Shown: in pieces, positions 53,797 through 63,474 of the stretch
Position numbering within the stretch: position 1 is the first letter of the stretch
Layout: every line of letters starts with the position of its first letter
From: an uncultured Pseudomonadales bacterium
Lineage (GTDB): Bacteria; Pseudomonadota; Gammaproteobacteria; Pseudomonadales; Azotimanducaceae
Length of the DNA stretch: 64,000 bases
Assembly (NCBI GenBank): GCA_958296195.1
Contig: OY282455.1
Span: forward strand, 1,922,001-1,986,000
Direction of reading: 5' to 3'
Notes under the pieces: model-generated
Told to the model about the DNA's origin: nothing
The model's database searches: none
What the model saw: the letters and a program-made list of their open reading frames with translations, nothing else
Program-made: the position numbers and the translations under genes

Positions 53797-55107
53797 TTAA
53801 CGGGCTGTAATTGGTGGTTTCCATGAACTGGGCAAAGCAAGCCCGAAACCATCGCGACGGCGCAGGTCGCTGACGCTGGCCAGCCACAGCGCCTTCAAGT
53901 CGCTGGCGTCCACATTGCCAAGAATTCGGAACCAATAGACTGTGCCGGCTGGGGCCAACTTGCGGGTTTGTCGAGGCCGCCGCTCAGCGAGATTCCAGCC
54001 GGAATGCGGCTGCCAACGCTCCACCGCTGCGGCGCACAGGCGCAGCCGCAGCCCTGACAGACCGGGCGGATTGCCGGTCAGGTCGGCATCAAGCCAGCCG
54101 GGGCGATACCCGTTGGAGAAAATGGCCGGGGTCAGCAAGGTCAAGCAGAGGCCGCCGGTATGAGCGATTTCCTCCAGCCAATGCTGCGGCGGCACTGGCC
54201 AAATCCGTTCTGGTTCCGGTTGCAAGGCCGCTAGGCGGCGTTCGCCCCCGAGATGCACTAAACCCTTGTCCAAGGCTTCGCTGCAATGCGCCAAAAGACG
54301 GAAGCCGTTCGCTGCCGTCTTCCAGCGCTCTTTGACGGGAAGGTCCCCGTTCTCCGTTGCGCTTGGTGCGTTGAGATCAAGTCCCTCGGTCTGAAAGAGA
54401 TGCCCGGCCTCGGCGGTTCCGGTTTTCGGGTTGATTGCCACATGGGTGCGACGGTCTCCCGCCGGCGGTGACCAGCCATTCCTGCATAGCTGCGCATGGG
54501 AAACTGCCTGCCCCTGGCGAAAATTCAGCAAATCGTCCCATACCCACCAAGTCGGACCGTTGCCGGGCTTGCCGATTTCAGCCTCAGCCAACCGCACTGG
54601 CAGCAGGCCGTCGGGCAGGTCGGCGTCGCAGCCGGCCTCGAATTCACGCGGTTCGATACGCTGTACGTTCGGCCCCGATGCGCCGTGACCGAAGTACAGT
54701 GCGTCCGCGGGCTTCGGTGCCAAGATTTGGCTGTCTCCCTTCACCAGCAGAGGCCCGGCCACATTCAGTTCCATGGCCTCTTGGAATTTTTGCTTAAGCC
54801 CTAGCCCCGAAGGCTCGCCCGAGGTCCGCGCCCATGCCGTGCGCAGGCACCCCGCCACGGTCGAAGGCGGTGGAAGGCGAGCTGGATCCACGATGGACAG
54901 ATCGTCAAAAGGACGCCCGGAACGAACTATGATGGGCGCAAGCGGGTCCAAGCTCAAAACCCTGCTGGGGCCGTGTTGTTCCGGTAGGCTCGTCGAATCA
55001 GCTTCGCTTTTCAGGCTCTCCCGCCCTGTTTGCGCTCTGGCTCGTTTGCGGTAATTGGGCCGCTGGTTCTTCCGCTTGCCCCGTCTGTTTTTCTTGGGCG
55101 GGCTCAT
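53797..55107 (-). CDS. cmr3: Type III-B effector subunit Cmr3
   Basis: Cmr3 is the RAMP subunit next to Cas10 that holds the crRNA 5' tag. The ~436-residue product opens with a basic tail (PPKKNRRGKRKNQRPNYRKR) followed by LSLDPLAPIIVRSGRPFDD and LPPPSTVAGCLRTAW, typical of Cmr3. HVAINPKTGTAEAGHLFQTEGLDL and the C-terminal LGNVDASDLKALWLASVSDLRRRDGFGLALP fit. ATG 55107 overlaps the cas10 stop by four bases. Confidence 0.9.
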   Translation of the reverse strand: MSPPKKNRRGKRKNQRPNYRKRARAQTGRESLKSEADSTSLPEQHGPSRVLSLDPLAPIIVRSGRPFDDLSIVDPARLPPPSTVAGCLRTAWARTSGEPSGLGLKQKFQEAMELNVAGPLLVKGDSQILAPKPADALYFGHGASGPNVQRIEPREFEAGCDADLPDGLLPVRLAEAEIGKPGNGPTWWVWDDLLNFRQGQAVSHAQLCRNGWSPPAGDRRTHVAINPKTGTAEAGHLFQTEGLDLNAPSATENGDLPVKERWKTAANGFRLLAHCSEALDKGLVHLGGERRLAALQPEPERIWPVPPQHWLEEIAHTGGLCLTLLTPAIFSNGYRPGWLDADLTGNPPGLSGLRLRLCAAAVERWQPHSGWNLAERRPRQTRKLAPAGTVYWFRILGNVDASDLKALWLASVSDLRRRDGFGLALPSSWKPPITAR

Positions 55108-56921
55108 GTGCGCTCTCCGATGTCGCTGGCGGTTCGGGCGGAAAGCCAACGTGCAATGATCAGCGTGTCGGCTAGATCTCTAAGTGATTGGACTTGCGCC
55201 CGCTGCGCGACTAATTCTTGCAGTTCTTTGGGAACTTGGCCGCTGCCGCCTTTAGTGCGAGCCCGATCAAGCATGCGTCCCACTTCCGCCTTCCGCATGT
55301 CCTGCGCCGTGGAGCCGTCGTCTTTACGGAGCCAAGCAAGGCGCAGATCGATGTCCCGCAGATCATAGGCTGCACGGGTCGGCAGCTCGCCGTTTCGGAA
55401 CGCAGCAGTCATCTGATCAAGCGCTTTGAACGCCTCGTCATCGCTCCACCGATTGCGCCAGCACAGTTCCGCTCCCGAGCGAATGCCGAGTGCGATGGCC
55501 AAGGCGTTGCGTTGCGCGTCGGTAGAGTCTCCCTTCGCCAAGTGTTCCGCCCGTTCCGCACGGTCGCGCAGTGCGCCCAACGGCTCCATGAAATGGCCGA
55601 CGCCTAAACCGACGGACAGTGTCGGGCGGTCCTCATGCAAAATATTCATTTCCCCGGCGATTTCGCTCAGCGAATTCTCAAATTTTTCCGCCAACGCCTT
55701 TGAGCAGCTCACCGCCTGCGCCAGCGGCATGAGCGCAAGAACGTCATCGCCGCCGGCGTACACGGCATGGCCCCGATGTTTGCGGACGACTTCAGGCACA
55801 TGCAATGCGAACTCGTGCAATGCGCGGGAAATTTGCCGAGCGCGGTCCACGCTGTCCGCACGGGAAAGAAATGCCCCCATGCGGTCGCCATCGGCCTTCA
55901 GGATGGCGGCATAGGGTACGGGCTTGCCCACTGACTTGCCGGCATCCGTCTGCTCCTGCACGATTTGCTTGATGCACTGTCGAAGGCCGGAAAGCGCTTC
56001 CTTTTCGGATGGATCGCTTGCCTGTGAAAGCGCGTTTCCCAGCCTGAATTCATAGAGCATCTGCGCGTCGAACGGCAATGCGCTGTAGATTCCCCCGTTG
56101 CCGCTGGTGCGCGTGGCGAGTTCCAAGGGAACCAGCGGCTCGTAGGCGGCACGAAGGCGTTGCTGCTGCACTGCACTGAGTTGCTCGATCCACGAATCTG
56201 CGGCAATGCGGGAATAGGCGGTGAATTGCTCCGATTGGCCGGCTAGGCGCTTGGTCACGCCGAGCGCATCAAGCTGTTCGCCTTTGGACAGCCGGAGCTT
56301 GCGCCGGGCTCGCTCGGTAGCCGGCCATTTCGGCAATACGGTTTCCAATGCGCCGTCAAGAGAGGATTTCGGCAGCCCTTCCACGACGAGCTCCTCGCAA
56401 GCCTGGAAGTTTCGGGTGGCCTTTCTGGCACCTAATATCTCACGAACCCGCCTGCTGGCTTGCGCGTAGTCATCCGCGACGGCGGCAAACGACACCCAAG
56501 CTGCGAACCCTTCCAAGATGTCGCTGACTTGCGCCTGCCAGACTTCTTCCCGCACGGTCCTTCCCAGTTTGCCGCGCGCCTGATCCCCCAGCTCCGCCAA
56601 CCGCGAGACAGCAGAGGCTTTGGCCTCGTCGCAGAGCGAGCGCACGGCTGCGGCGTCAGGCAAGCTAACTTCGACGCGCAGGATATTCGCAATGTTGGCA
56701 GCGTCGGCTGGCCCATTTTGCGGTGCCAAGTCTTCTTTGGGGTTTTCGAGGTGCGGAAAAATCAAGCAGCCTGGATGCCGGTCATGGAGTTTTTTGGCAG
56801 CGGCTCGCACTGCTTCCGACAGAAGGTAGGAGCCACACCAAAGATCGCGAGTGCGTCGGGCGGCCCCGATCAAGCTCTGCACCGGCCCTAGGGACAGGGT
56901 GACGAGGAAGCGTTCCATCAC
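55104..56921 (-). CDS. cas10: Type III-B Cas10 (Cmr2) with GGDD cyclase motif, no HD domain
   Basis: Cas10 is the large subunit that makes cyclic oligoadenylates on target RNA binding. The 605-residue protein has HAVYAGGDDVLALMP with the GGDD palm motif (~390-393) and PYAAILKADGDRMGAFLSRAD in the first palm. It begins at once with FLVTLSLGPVQSLIGAARRTRDLWCGSYLLSE, which in longer Cmr2 proteins follows the ~200-residue N-terminal HD nuclease. The HD domain is thus absent, not degenerate. A cleft-binding helical part and a C-terminal domain follow. The start (ATG 56921 or 56918) overlaps the cmr1 stop. Confidence 0.93.
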   Translation of the reverse strand: MMERFLVTLSLGPVQSLIGAARRTRDLWCGSYLLSEAVRAAAKKLHDRHPGCLIFPHLENPKEDLAPQNGPADAANIANILRVEVSLPDAAAVRSLCDEAKASAVSRLAELGDQARGKLGRTVREEVWQAQVSDILEGFAAWVSFAAVADDYAQASRRVREILGARKATRNFQACEELVVEGLPKSSLDGALETVLPKWPATERARRKLRLSKGEQLDALGVTKRLAGQSEQFTAYSRIAADSWIEQLSAVQQQRLRAAYEPLVPLELATRTSGNGGIYSALPFDAQMLYEFRLGNALSQASDPSEKEALSGLRQCIKQIVQEQTDAGKSVGKPVPYAAILKADGDRMGAFLSRADSVDRARQISRALHEFALHVPEVVRKHRGHAVYAGGDDVLALMPLAQAVSCSKALAEKFENSLSEIAGEMNILHEDRPTLSVGLGVGHFMEPLGALRDRAERAEHLAKGDSTDAQRNALAIALGIRSGAELCWRNRWSDDEAFKALDQMTAAFRNGELPTRAAYDLRDIDLRLAWLRKDDGSTAQDMRKAEVGRMLDRARTKGGSGQVPKELQELVAQRAQVQSLRDLADTLIIARWLSARTASDIGERT

Positions 56922-58147
56922 CCGGCCCTCGTCTTTAGGGTTTCTCGGAAGTAGTGCATGAATGCCGAAAGTGCATCAGAGCCTCTGCCGACTATGGGCT
57001 TGATGCTTTCCGCCCGCCACTCGCGCTCGCGAGAGTCTTCCGGCCACGCGGGTTTCCCTTGGCGCGAGTTGAAATGCACTGGGGTGCTGATGCGCTTCTC
57101 CCAGCCGGGCAGAAGCAGCGCCATCGGCCGGTATTGCCGTCCATCGAAATAGGGTCGCAGGATCAGAGGGCTGGCCATACGGTCGTGGCCTTCAGGATTG
57201 AGCACCAAGCTATCGCTGTCCTGCCCTCTCGGGTCACCGTCGTTCTTGTCTTTGAAATGGAAGACCAGCGGCAGCCCGAAAGCGGCCCGCGGGTAAAATC
57301 CGTCAACTGGGTGTTCCGGTTTATGCATTGGTGCATGTGTGTTGGTGGCCCGCCGGATCGTATCCGCCTCCGGCCAGCGGCTGCGACCGGGACGATTGCC
57401 CAGCAGCCCTTGATTCCGCCCCATCTCCACTCCTTGACGGAAGTGCTGCAACGCATCGACGGCACCATTCCATGCTTGGACCGCAGTGGTTGTTGGCTGA
57501 CCGGCCACCATCCAGCCGCCCCGCGCCTTGACTTCTTCGGCAGTCACCGGCTTCAACGCCATATTGTCGCCAACTACCTTGACGGCGCCGAGTCCGCGCC
57601 GCGTTCGCGCACCCACGCCGCCAAAGTTCGCCCACCAGCGGAGGGCTTCGACCACCCCCTCCCGCTGCGCGGGCGTGACCTCCTCTTTGAAGCGCAGCAC
57701 CAATTTGAAGCTGTAATCCGCTTGCACAAGAAACGGATCGTCGCCCCTTTCCAGAATCAGCGCGTAGGTGGGAATATCCAGCTCGCTTTTGCGCTTCAAT
57801 TGCTGCTCGCCGGCTGGAGCGCCCTCGACTTGCACCGCCACTTTGCTAGCTTGAGGCCCGTCGCTGGAAATGCCGCCCCAAAGGGCGGACTCGTCAATGA
57901 ACAGATCAGTCGAATCCCAGCCAGCGCCATGCAGCAGGCGCCACCAGAAACGCAGCTGACCCCGCAGGGCGCTGGCCCGTATGGGCATGTCGTGGTCCAC
58001 TTCGCCGGGCTTCACGCCGCCGCCGTACATCGGCGTGATCAGCTTGCAACTAGCGATCACCACCGATTCGGCATCCTCGGCGGGCCGCGCCGCGTTCCAA
58101 GCTGCGAGGGCAGCTTCCGGCGAGATATCCTGATTTGGTTTCCTCAT
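56918..58147 (-). CDS. cmr1: Type III-B effector subunit Cmr1
   Basis: Cmr1 is a two-RAMP subunit capping the Cmr complex. The 409-residue product contains VIASCKLITPMYGGGVKPGEVDHDMPIRASALRGQLRFWWRLLHG, the typical first RAMP, and ALRWWANFGGVGARTRRGLGAV, the glycine-rich loop. A second RAMP-like half (FDGRQYRPMALLLPGW, FMHYFRETL) follows. It is the first gene of the cmr run and has a 98-base gap upstream to the CARF-HEPN gene. Confidence 0.93.
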   Translation of the reverse strand: MRKPNQDISPEAALAAWNAARPAEDAESVVIASCKLITPMYGGGVKPGEVDHDMPIRASALRGQLRFWWRLLHGAGWDSTDLFIDESALWGGISSDGPQASKVAVQVEGAPAGEQQLKRKSELDIPTYALILERGDDPFLVQADYSFKLVLRFKEEVTPAQREGVVEALRWWANFGGVGARTRRGLGAVKVVGDNMALKPVTAEEVKARGGWMVAGQPTTTAVQAWNGAVDALQHFRQGVEMGRNQGLLGNRPGRSRWPEADTIRRATNTHAPMHKPEHPVDGFYPRAAFGLPLVFHFKDKNDGDPRGQDSDSLVLNPEGHDRMASPLILRPYFDGRQYRPMALLLPGWEKRISTPVHFNSRQGKPAWPEDSREREWRAESIKPIVGRGSDALSAFMHYFRETLKTRAG

Positions 58148-58245
58148 CCTTGGTCTTTCCGGTTCGCTTGGCTTTATTTGTACCGCCTTTACGCCCTCAT
58201 TTCACCTAAAGCGCACAGCGTACTGCAAGGGCGGCAAGGTTGCCG

Positions 58246-59475
58246 CTATCTCAACAGAAGGTCGTCTAAGGCGTCCTGCAGTATCTGCCGGAGGCGCTCA
58301 GGGTTCCGAAGCGCCTTTTTTGCGGCGCTAGATGGAGGTGCAGTGCCGTGCGCCAAGGAGTTGCGTAGCTGCTTGAGCGTCCAGTAGTGTTGGGACCGCC
58401 GTTTGGAACCAGTGTCTTTCAGCCCCTCTTCGTATTGGTCAACGGCCTCTTTGCGCTCTTCGCTGTATTTAACCGTGGTCACTCCCCACTCCTCACAAAT
58501 TCGAGACACCACCGCTTCCCAACCGAACATCGCGGCCCGAACGAAATCCCGCCGCTCCAAGTATTGAAGGGCCAGCGAGTGCTGCTTCTTGGACATGCTT
58601 GCCTGCTCCACCCAACGCAACCTGCTGCTCAAGCGTTCCTGAAAAAGGCCGGACGCTCCGGTCAGGGGGCCATCCATTGCCCTTAGAAACGCTAGGAACG
58701 TCTCGATCTTCCGCGCCGCGTCCCGCACATTGAAGGTGCGTTCGCAAAAGGCAGCGTCCGCCAAGCAATTGGCCTTGTCCTCGGGAACGCCATCGTCGAT
58801 CAGAAGCGGCGCGAATACGCCGTAGTCGCCCGTGGCGTCAAACCTATTCAGTGCATCCAACCAGTGGCGTACGCGCGTCAGGCCGTCAAGCCTCAATACT
58901 GGGGCCACGCCGTCGCGCATCATGTCGAGAGCGCCGTACCACAGGCCTCGGACCCTCAAACTCTTTTCGTGGATGCGCTCCAGCATGAACGCCGAAAGGA
59001 ACCCGATCATGCCAATGTGCCGGAAACCGTGGGTGAGATCGAAGCTGACCGCGCCATCTGACGGCACAACCTCGGCCACGGCTTGCAGAATGGCGTATTG
59101 GTCATCGACGTCACGGCCGAAAGGAATGAGGTGCGGGATAACTTCGCAGTTAACCGCCCTTCGCATGAGCGGCTTCACTTGGTCAAGCAGATGTTGGGTC
59201 ACCGTGCCGACCACTTCGGCGTCGATCAGCTGCAACCGCGCTTCCTCATCGCCCGTCTCCCCGGCCAAGTGCTCGACCAGAACGCTCCACTGGCTGCCGC
59301 ATGTGCCGAGGATGACAATGACATCAGGCTTGGGCTTGAGATGCCGCGACAGCGCCAAGCCAAAGAACGGGGTTTGTTCCTGCTTCCCGTCGGGAAACCT
59401 GTAAACCGCCTGTCGGTATCCCGTTTCCTTGCTCTCCCGGCTCCTGCCGAGGATGGTTACCAAGGTGTGAGTCAT
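58246..59475 (-). CDS. TM1812-family CARF-HEPN ribonuclease (Csx1/Csx2-like)
   Basis: The ~409-residue protein begins THTLVTILGRSRESKETGYRQAVYRF, the TM1812 opening, with VIVILGTCGSQWS and SFDLTHGFRHIGMIGFLS forming the CARF ligand-binding sheet. The C-terminal third is helical and ends with a HEPN RNase motif: LRNSLAHGT (R-x4-H, ~372-377). It should bind cyclic oligoadenylate from Cas10 and cut RNA nonspecifically. The start at ATG 59475 is four bases after the upstream stop; ATG 59502 would overlap it. Confidence 0.88.
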   Translation of the reverse strand: MTHTLVTILGRSRESKETGYRQAVYRFPDGKQEQTPFFGLALSRHLKPKPDVIVILGTCGSQWSVLVEHLAGETGDEEARLQLIDAEVVGTVTQHLLDQVKPLMRRAVNCEVIPHLIPFGRDVDDQYAILQAVAEVVPSDGAVSFDLTHGFRHIGMIGFLSAFMLERIHEKSLRVRGLWYGALDMMRDGVAPVLRLDGLTRVRHWLDALNRFDATGDYGVFAPLLIDDGVPEDKANCLADAAFCERTFNVRDAARKIETFLAFLRAMDGPLTGASGLFQERLSSRLRWVEQASMSKKQHSLALQYLERRDFVRAAMFGWEAVVSRICEEWGVTTVKYSEERKEAVDQYEEGLKDTGSKRRSQHYWTLKQLRNSLAHGTAPPSSAAKKALRNPERLRQILQDALDDLLLR

Positions 59476-59479
59476 GTGA

Positions 59480-60628
59480 TCACCGGCTTCCATTTGGGTC
59501 ATCGTTGTCTTTTAGAGGCTCGAAACGGATGGCATCTGGAGGAATGTCCAAACCGTGCAGCCAAATGCGTTCCTTACGTTTTGAGATCAAGTATGGCGCA
59601 GCCGCCTGCGGTCCTAGCGCTGTGTTCAGACTTCGATGCAGCCTGCTTTTCGTCTGAGAGAAAAAGCTCGCCGACATGCCGTCCTTTAGCCCCGTCTCGG
59701 TGCGTTGGTTGCACTTCGTGGCTCTGTATTCGAGCAAAAACGCCTCGGCATGACCGCGCTCAGGAACGCTCTCAACCGGACACCCCAGCCATTTCGAGCC
59801 ATTCTTCTGCCGTCGAGCGAGCCAAGCGAGGAACGCTAACCGTGCTGAGGAAAGCGAGACAATTCGGCCTCCGGCACACAAAAGTTCGCTGGATAAATCA
59901 ATGATGAGCTCTTTCGGGCCAATGGCCCGTTGAGCGGCGTCAACCGCGTCAATGAATCGGGTCTTGCCGTCTAGAAGCCCTTCGGGCAGCTCGCCTCGAA
60001 GCCGAACGAACGGAATCTCCGCCAGCGTCACCTTGGCGTCCCGAGCGTCGTGGAACTCGTTGTTGCGGTCTTGGATCAATTCGCTCTGCGGCGTCGGGTA
60101 GAAGAAGCCTGGATGCGACTCGTAGGGCGCGTTGACCAGCACATGGGAGAGCCTGTCTTGGATGCGCCCATACAGCGAAAGGGCGTAGCCGAGGTAGAAC
60201 CCCATGGTCTTGCGCCCGCCGGCGATGGAGACATGCAGTGCGCTGCCGTCGTCGCCGGTCAGTTCTCGCATCAGCTCAGTGATGGCGTCGGCGGCGGCAA
60301 TGTTGTCCGCCTCGCTGCGGATGTCGCCTAGCGGGTTGCCGTCGCCATCCGTCAACTCATGAATTTGCTCAGGCCCGAACGCGATGGATGGCAATCCGCA
60401 ATCCGTGCGCAGGCGATGAAACCAGCGGTCCTCATGCAGGAGGGACTGCTTCGCTTTTTGAGCGCCTTGCTGGGTGGTGATAAGCCGCACCTCGGTGGGA
60501 ATGAACGGCGGGTTCTTCTCAACCGCGAGGGCGTACAGCGTCTCGGTGACTATCTGCGGGGACAGTCCCGTAACAGCCACTAAGATGCGGCGCGGGTAGC
60601 TTTCCGGATTCGTGTTTTTTGGTTTCAT
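59480..60628 (-). CDS. NE0113-family (TIGR02584) CARF protein, ring-nuclease type
   Basis: The ~382-residue protein has the NE0113-family opening RRILVAVTGLSPQIVTETLYALA and the CARF-type motif SALHVSIAGGRKTMGFYLGYALSLYGR, LSHVLVNAPYES. The C-terminal domain (FSQTKSRLHRSLNTALGP, AAPYLISKRKERIWLHGL) looks like a small winged-helix part. Members of this family are annotated as CRISPR ring nucleases or Csm6-like. Here it may sense or degrade cyclic oligoadenylate, switching off the neighbouring HEPN RNase. ATG 60628 was chosen as the start of conserved sequence. Confidence 0.85.
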   Translation of the reverse strand: MKPKNTNPESYPRRILVAVTGLSPQIVTETLYALAVEKNPPFIPTEVRLITTQQGAQKAKQSLLHEDRWFHRLRTDCGLPSIAFGPEQIHELTDGDGNPLGDIRSEADNIAAADAITELMRELTGDDGSALHVSIAGGRKTMGFYLGYALSLYGRIQDRLSHVLVNAPYESHPGFFYPTPQSELIQDRNNEFHDARDAKVTLAEIPFVRLRGELPEGLLDGKTRFIDAVDAAQRAIGPKELIIDLSSELLCAGGRIVSLSSARLAFLAWLARRQKNGSKWLGCPVESVPERGHAEAFLLEYRATKCNQRTETGLKDGMSASFFSQTKSRLHRSLNTALGPQAAAPYLISKRKERIWLHGLDIPPDAIRFEPLKDNDDPNGSR

Positions 60629-60641
60629 GGCGGTAGCAGCC

Positions 60642-61688
60642 CTACAGTCGATTTGGCGTAGGCCATTGCGGTTGTTTGGATTCTGGGCTGTCACCTTGGC
60701 CAACCGACTCCAATGCATACCGGCCCAAACCCATTGTGCAGCCCTTGCCGAGATGGGTCCATTGCCCAAGCTGGAGGCAGGGCCAGAAGGGTGTGAGTTC
60801 CGGGGATTCGATCTCGAAGGTTCCAACCAGCCCGCCCATGGGGATTTTCGCGCCTTGGCGGGAGGAGCGGCGCGACCATTCCCGCCAGCTAAGGTCGGAG
60901 TTGGCAATTGGGATGTTCTCTGCTTGCCGAACGAGGCCGGCAAAGTCCGTCTCCCAAGGCGCGTCGCCGAAGAAGTAGGTCAGCAGGGAGATGCGGCGCA
61001 GCAGATTGCCGGCGAAGGCGCGGAAGCTGAACGCCGAGGGGCCGACTAAGCGATCGTTCCGCCGAATCCGCAACGGCGAGATCAGCCGGATATTGACGGA
61101 TGAGGGAACCGGCTGCGCCTGGTCGGAGGGAGTCGCCCTCAAGCTGTCGCCCAAGTCGTGTGCAGCCTGCCAGTCGTCGCCCGGGTCTGGGAATTCGGCC
61201 TGAACGTCCAGCAGCTCCAGTTTCACCCGTCGGGCAGTCAGTCCACCGCGGCCCGCCAGCTTTAGCGCCTCGACGATGTGCGGAATCTGGGCATTCGCCC
61301 GTCCGAATAGGGTGAGCCCCAGATTGACAGTCTCGCCATCTAAGTCGTAGGCATGATCGGCTGGCTCCAAGACGTAGGGGTTGGGAGTGCGTGGATAGAG
61401 CGCTAGCTTCTTCGTGTCGGGCGGCGTTCTGTTTTCGAAGACAAAGGGGTAGGGGCAGGAGTGGAGCAGGGCACAGGCACCGCAGTCGGACAGCCCTGTG
61501 ACGCATATGCTCTGCTTGAGCGCATGGCCGAACGCGCCCCGCCAAGCGGACCCTGAATAACCAATGTGGGGCGACCGCAGCGAAGGCTGGCCTCCGGGAC
61601 TGCGTTCCTGAAACCGCAGGCGATATCGCCTCAGCCCCAGCAGTGGCGGGGCGCCTAGCTGCAACCAGGGAATGTTCTTGTCCGGCAT
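60642..61688 (-). CDS. cas6: CRISPR pre-crRNA processing endoribonuclease Cas6
   Basis: Cas6 cuts the repeat RNA to make crRNAs. The ~348-residue RAMP protein has [39 protein letters not shown] (a cysteine cluster seen in many Cas6 proteins of this type), [17 protein letters not shown] and the C-terminal glycine-rich loop [15 protein letters not shown]. It heads the cas operon and lies divergently from guaB. ATG 61688 was taken as start; a frame from 61730 exists. Confidence 0.9.
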   Translation of the reverse strand: MPDKNIPWLQLGAPPLLGLRRYRLRFQERSPGGQPSLRSPHIGYSGSAWRGAFGHALKQSICVTGLSDCGACALLHSCPYPFVFENRTPPDTKKLALYPRTPNPYVLEPADHAYDLDGETVNLGLTLFGRANAQIPHIVEALKLAGRGGLTARRVKLELLDVQAEFPDPGDDWQAAHDLGDSLRATPSDQAQPVPSSVNIRLISPLRIRRNDRLVGPSAFSFRAFAGNLLRRISLLTYFFGDAPWETDFAGLVRQAENIPIANSDLSWREWSRRSSRQGAKIPMGGLVGTFEIESPELTPFWPCLQLGQWTHLGKGCTMGLGRYALESVGQGDSPESKQPQWPTPNRL

Positions 61689-61855
61689 GGCGATCAAGCT
61701 GCTTTGAGGTTCGATTTGGCAACAATACACCGATCAAAGCCGCCGTGGTGGAGGGCGCGAGGTTGCGGCGCAACCGGAGGTCACGGCCCAGCAATCCCCG
61801 GGAAAATCCAGCGGTGGCCGCCAAGAAACCGGAAAGGGGAAATTTCTGCTTTGGT

Positions 61856-61884
61856 TTGACACTGCGCTCGGAGGTGTTTACAGC
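61856..61884 (+). promoter_or_regulatory. Probable sigma70 promoter of guaB
   Basis: A perfect -35 TTGACA at 61856-61861 is followed after 17 bases by TACAGC (61879-61884), a weak -10. The guaB start lies 43 bases downstream of it, at the usual distance. Confidence 0.5.
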
Positions 61885-61927
61885 CGCCTGCCGCCGCTGT
61901 AGCATTCGCCTTTTGCGGGGTTTGGAA

Positions 61928-63397
61928 ATGTTGCGAATCGCCTCCGATGCGCTCACGTTCGATGATGTACTGCTGCTCCCTGCCCATTCCCAACTGCTGC
62001 CTTCCGAAGTTGACCTCAAGACCCGGCTGACTCGGGAGATCAGTCTCAGCATCCCCATCATGTCCTCCGCCATGGACACCGTGACCGAGGCGCGGCTCGC
62101 CATCGCCGTCGCCCAGGAGGGCGGCATCGGCATTGTCCACAAGAACATGAGCATTGAGTCGCAGATGCAGGAGGTTCGGGCGGTGAAGAAATTCGAGACC
62201 GGCATCATCCGGGACCCGATCACCATAGAGCCACACCGAACCGTGGCGGAGCTGCTTGCCTTGACCCAGGAAAACCGCATCTCCGGCGTCCCGGTGGTGG
62301 AGGGAGACGCCTTGGTGGGCATCGTCACCGCCCGGGACATTCGCTTTGAGAAGCGCTTGGACGCCCGCGTTCGGGATGCAATGACGCCCAAGGAGCGGTT
62401 GGTCACCGCCCCGGAGAACGCCACCTTTAATGAGGTCACCAAGCTCCTGCACGAGCACCGCATCGAAAAGATATTGCTGGTCAACAGCGCCTTTCAGTTG
62501 AAGGGCATGGTGACCGTGAAGGACATCCACAAGTCCCAGGCGTTTCCGGACGCCTGCAAGGACGAGGCTGGGCAGTTGCGGGTGGGCGCCGGGGTGGGCG
62601 CCGCCGCCGACACCAATGACCGGGTGGATGCCCTCATTGAGGCTGGGGCGGACGTCATCGTGGTCGATACCGCCCACGGCCATGCGCAGAGCGTCCTTAA
62701 CCAAGTTAGCCTGATCAAGCAACGCTATCCGCACATGCAGGTGGTCGGCGGCAATGTGGCCACCCGCGGCGGCGCCCAGGCGATGCTGGCGGCTGGGGCG
62801 GACGCCATCAAGGTCGGCATCGGCCCCGGCTCCATCTGCACCACCCGCATCATCGCCGGCATCGGCGTGCCCCAGGTCACCGCGGTCTCAGAGGCGGCGG
62901 CGGCGGCGAACGAAGTGGATGTGCCGGTCATCGCCGATGGCGGCATCCGCTATTCGGGGGACATCGCCAAGGCTGTGGCGGCCGGCGCCAGTTCGGTGAT
63001 GGTGGGCAGCTTGCTGGCCGGCACTGAGGAGGCGCCCGGCGAAGTGGAGCTCTACCAAGGCCGCACCTACAAGTCCTACCGCGGCATGGGCTCCCTAGGC
63101 GCCATGGGCGACCGGCACGGCTCCAGCGATCGGTATTTTCAACAGGTTGAGGGCGATGGCGGCAAGCTGGTGCCGGAAGGCATTGAAGGCCGAGTGCCCT
63201 TTCGCGGGCCGGTGGGGCCGATCATCCATCAGTTGCTCGGGGGGTTGCGGGCATCCATGGGCTACACCGGCTCGGCGGACATCGAAGCGATGCGCACTAA
63301 CCCGGAGTTCATCCGCATCAGCGCCGCCAGCATGGCCGAAAGCCATGTTCACGACGTGGCGATCACCAAGGAAGCGCCGAACTACCCGTTGCGCTGA
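61928..63397 (+). CDS. guaB: Inosine-5'-monophosphate dehydrogenase
   Basis: GuaB oxidises IMP to XMP with NAD+, the rate-limiting step toward GMP. The 489-residue protein has [13 protein letters not shown], two CBS domains ([44 protein letters not shown]), the catalytic Cys in [20 protein letters not shown], and the flap [21 protein letters not shown] 61928 follows GGAAA. guaA follows 77 bases downstream, the standard gua operon. Confidence 0.97.
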   Translation: MLRIASDALTFDDVLLLPAHSQLLPSEVDLKTRLTREISLSIPIMSSAMDTVTEARLAIAVAQEGGIGIVHKNMSIESQMQEVRAVKKFETGIIRDPITIEPHRTVAELLALTQENRISGVPVVEGDALVGIVTARDIRFEKRLDARVRDAMTPKERLVTAPENATFNEVTKLLHEHRIEKILLVNSAFQLKGMVTVKDIHKSQAFPDACKDEAGQLRVGAGVGAAADTNDRVDALIEAGADVIVVDTAHGHAQSVLNQVSLIKQRYPHMQVVGGNVATRGGAQAMLAAGADAIKVGIGPGSICTTRIIAGIGVPQVTAVSEAAAAANEVDVPVIADGGIRYSGDIAKAVAAGASSVMVGSLLAGTEEAPGEVELYQGRTYKSYRGMGSLGAMGDRHGSSDRYFQQVEGDGGKLVPEGIEGRVPFRGPVGPIIHQLLGGLRASMGYTGSADIEAMRTNPEFIRISAASMAESHVHDVAITKEAPNYPLR

Positions 63398-63474
63398 AAT
63401 GTCGCCCCATTCCTCAGGTGTGGACCAGTCGGCTAGTCTTCACATGTGGCCGCACGGTTCTGGCGAATCGCAAT

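Noticed and set aside
60889-62484. 531-codon minus-strand frame across the guaB start and the cas6 gene
   Set aside because: It is antisense to guaB and out of frame with cas6; both real genes have full family motifs, so this is a high-GC shadow.
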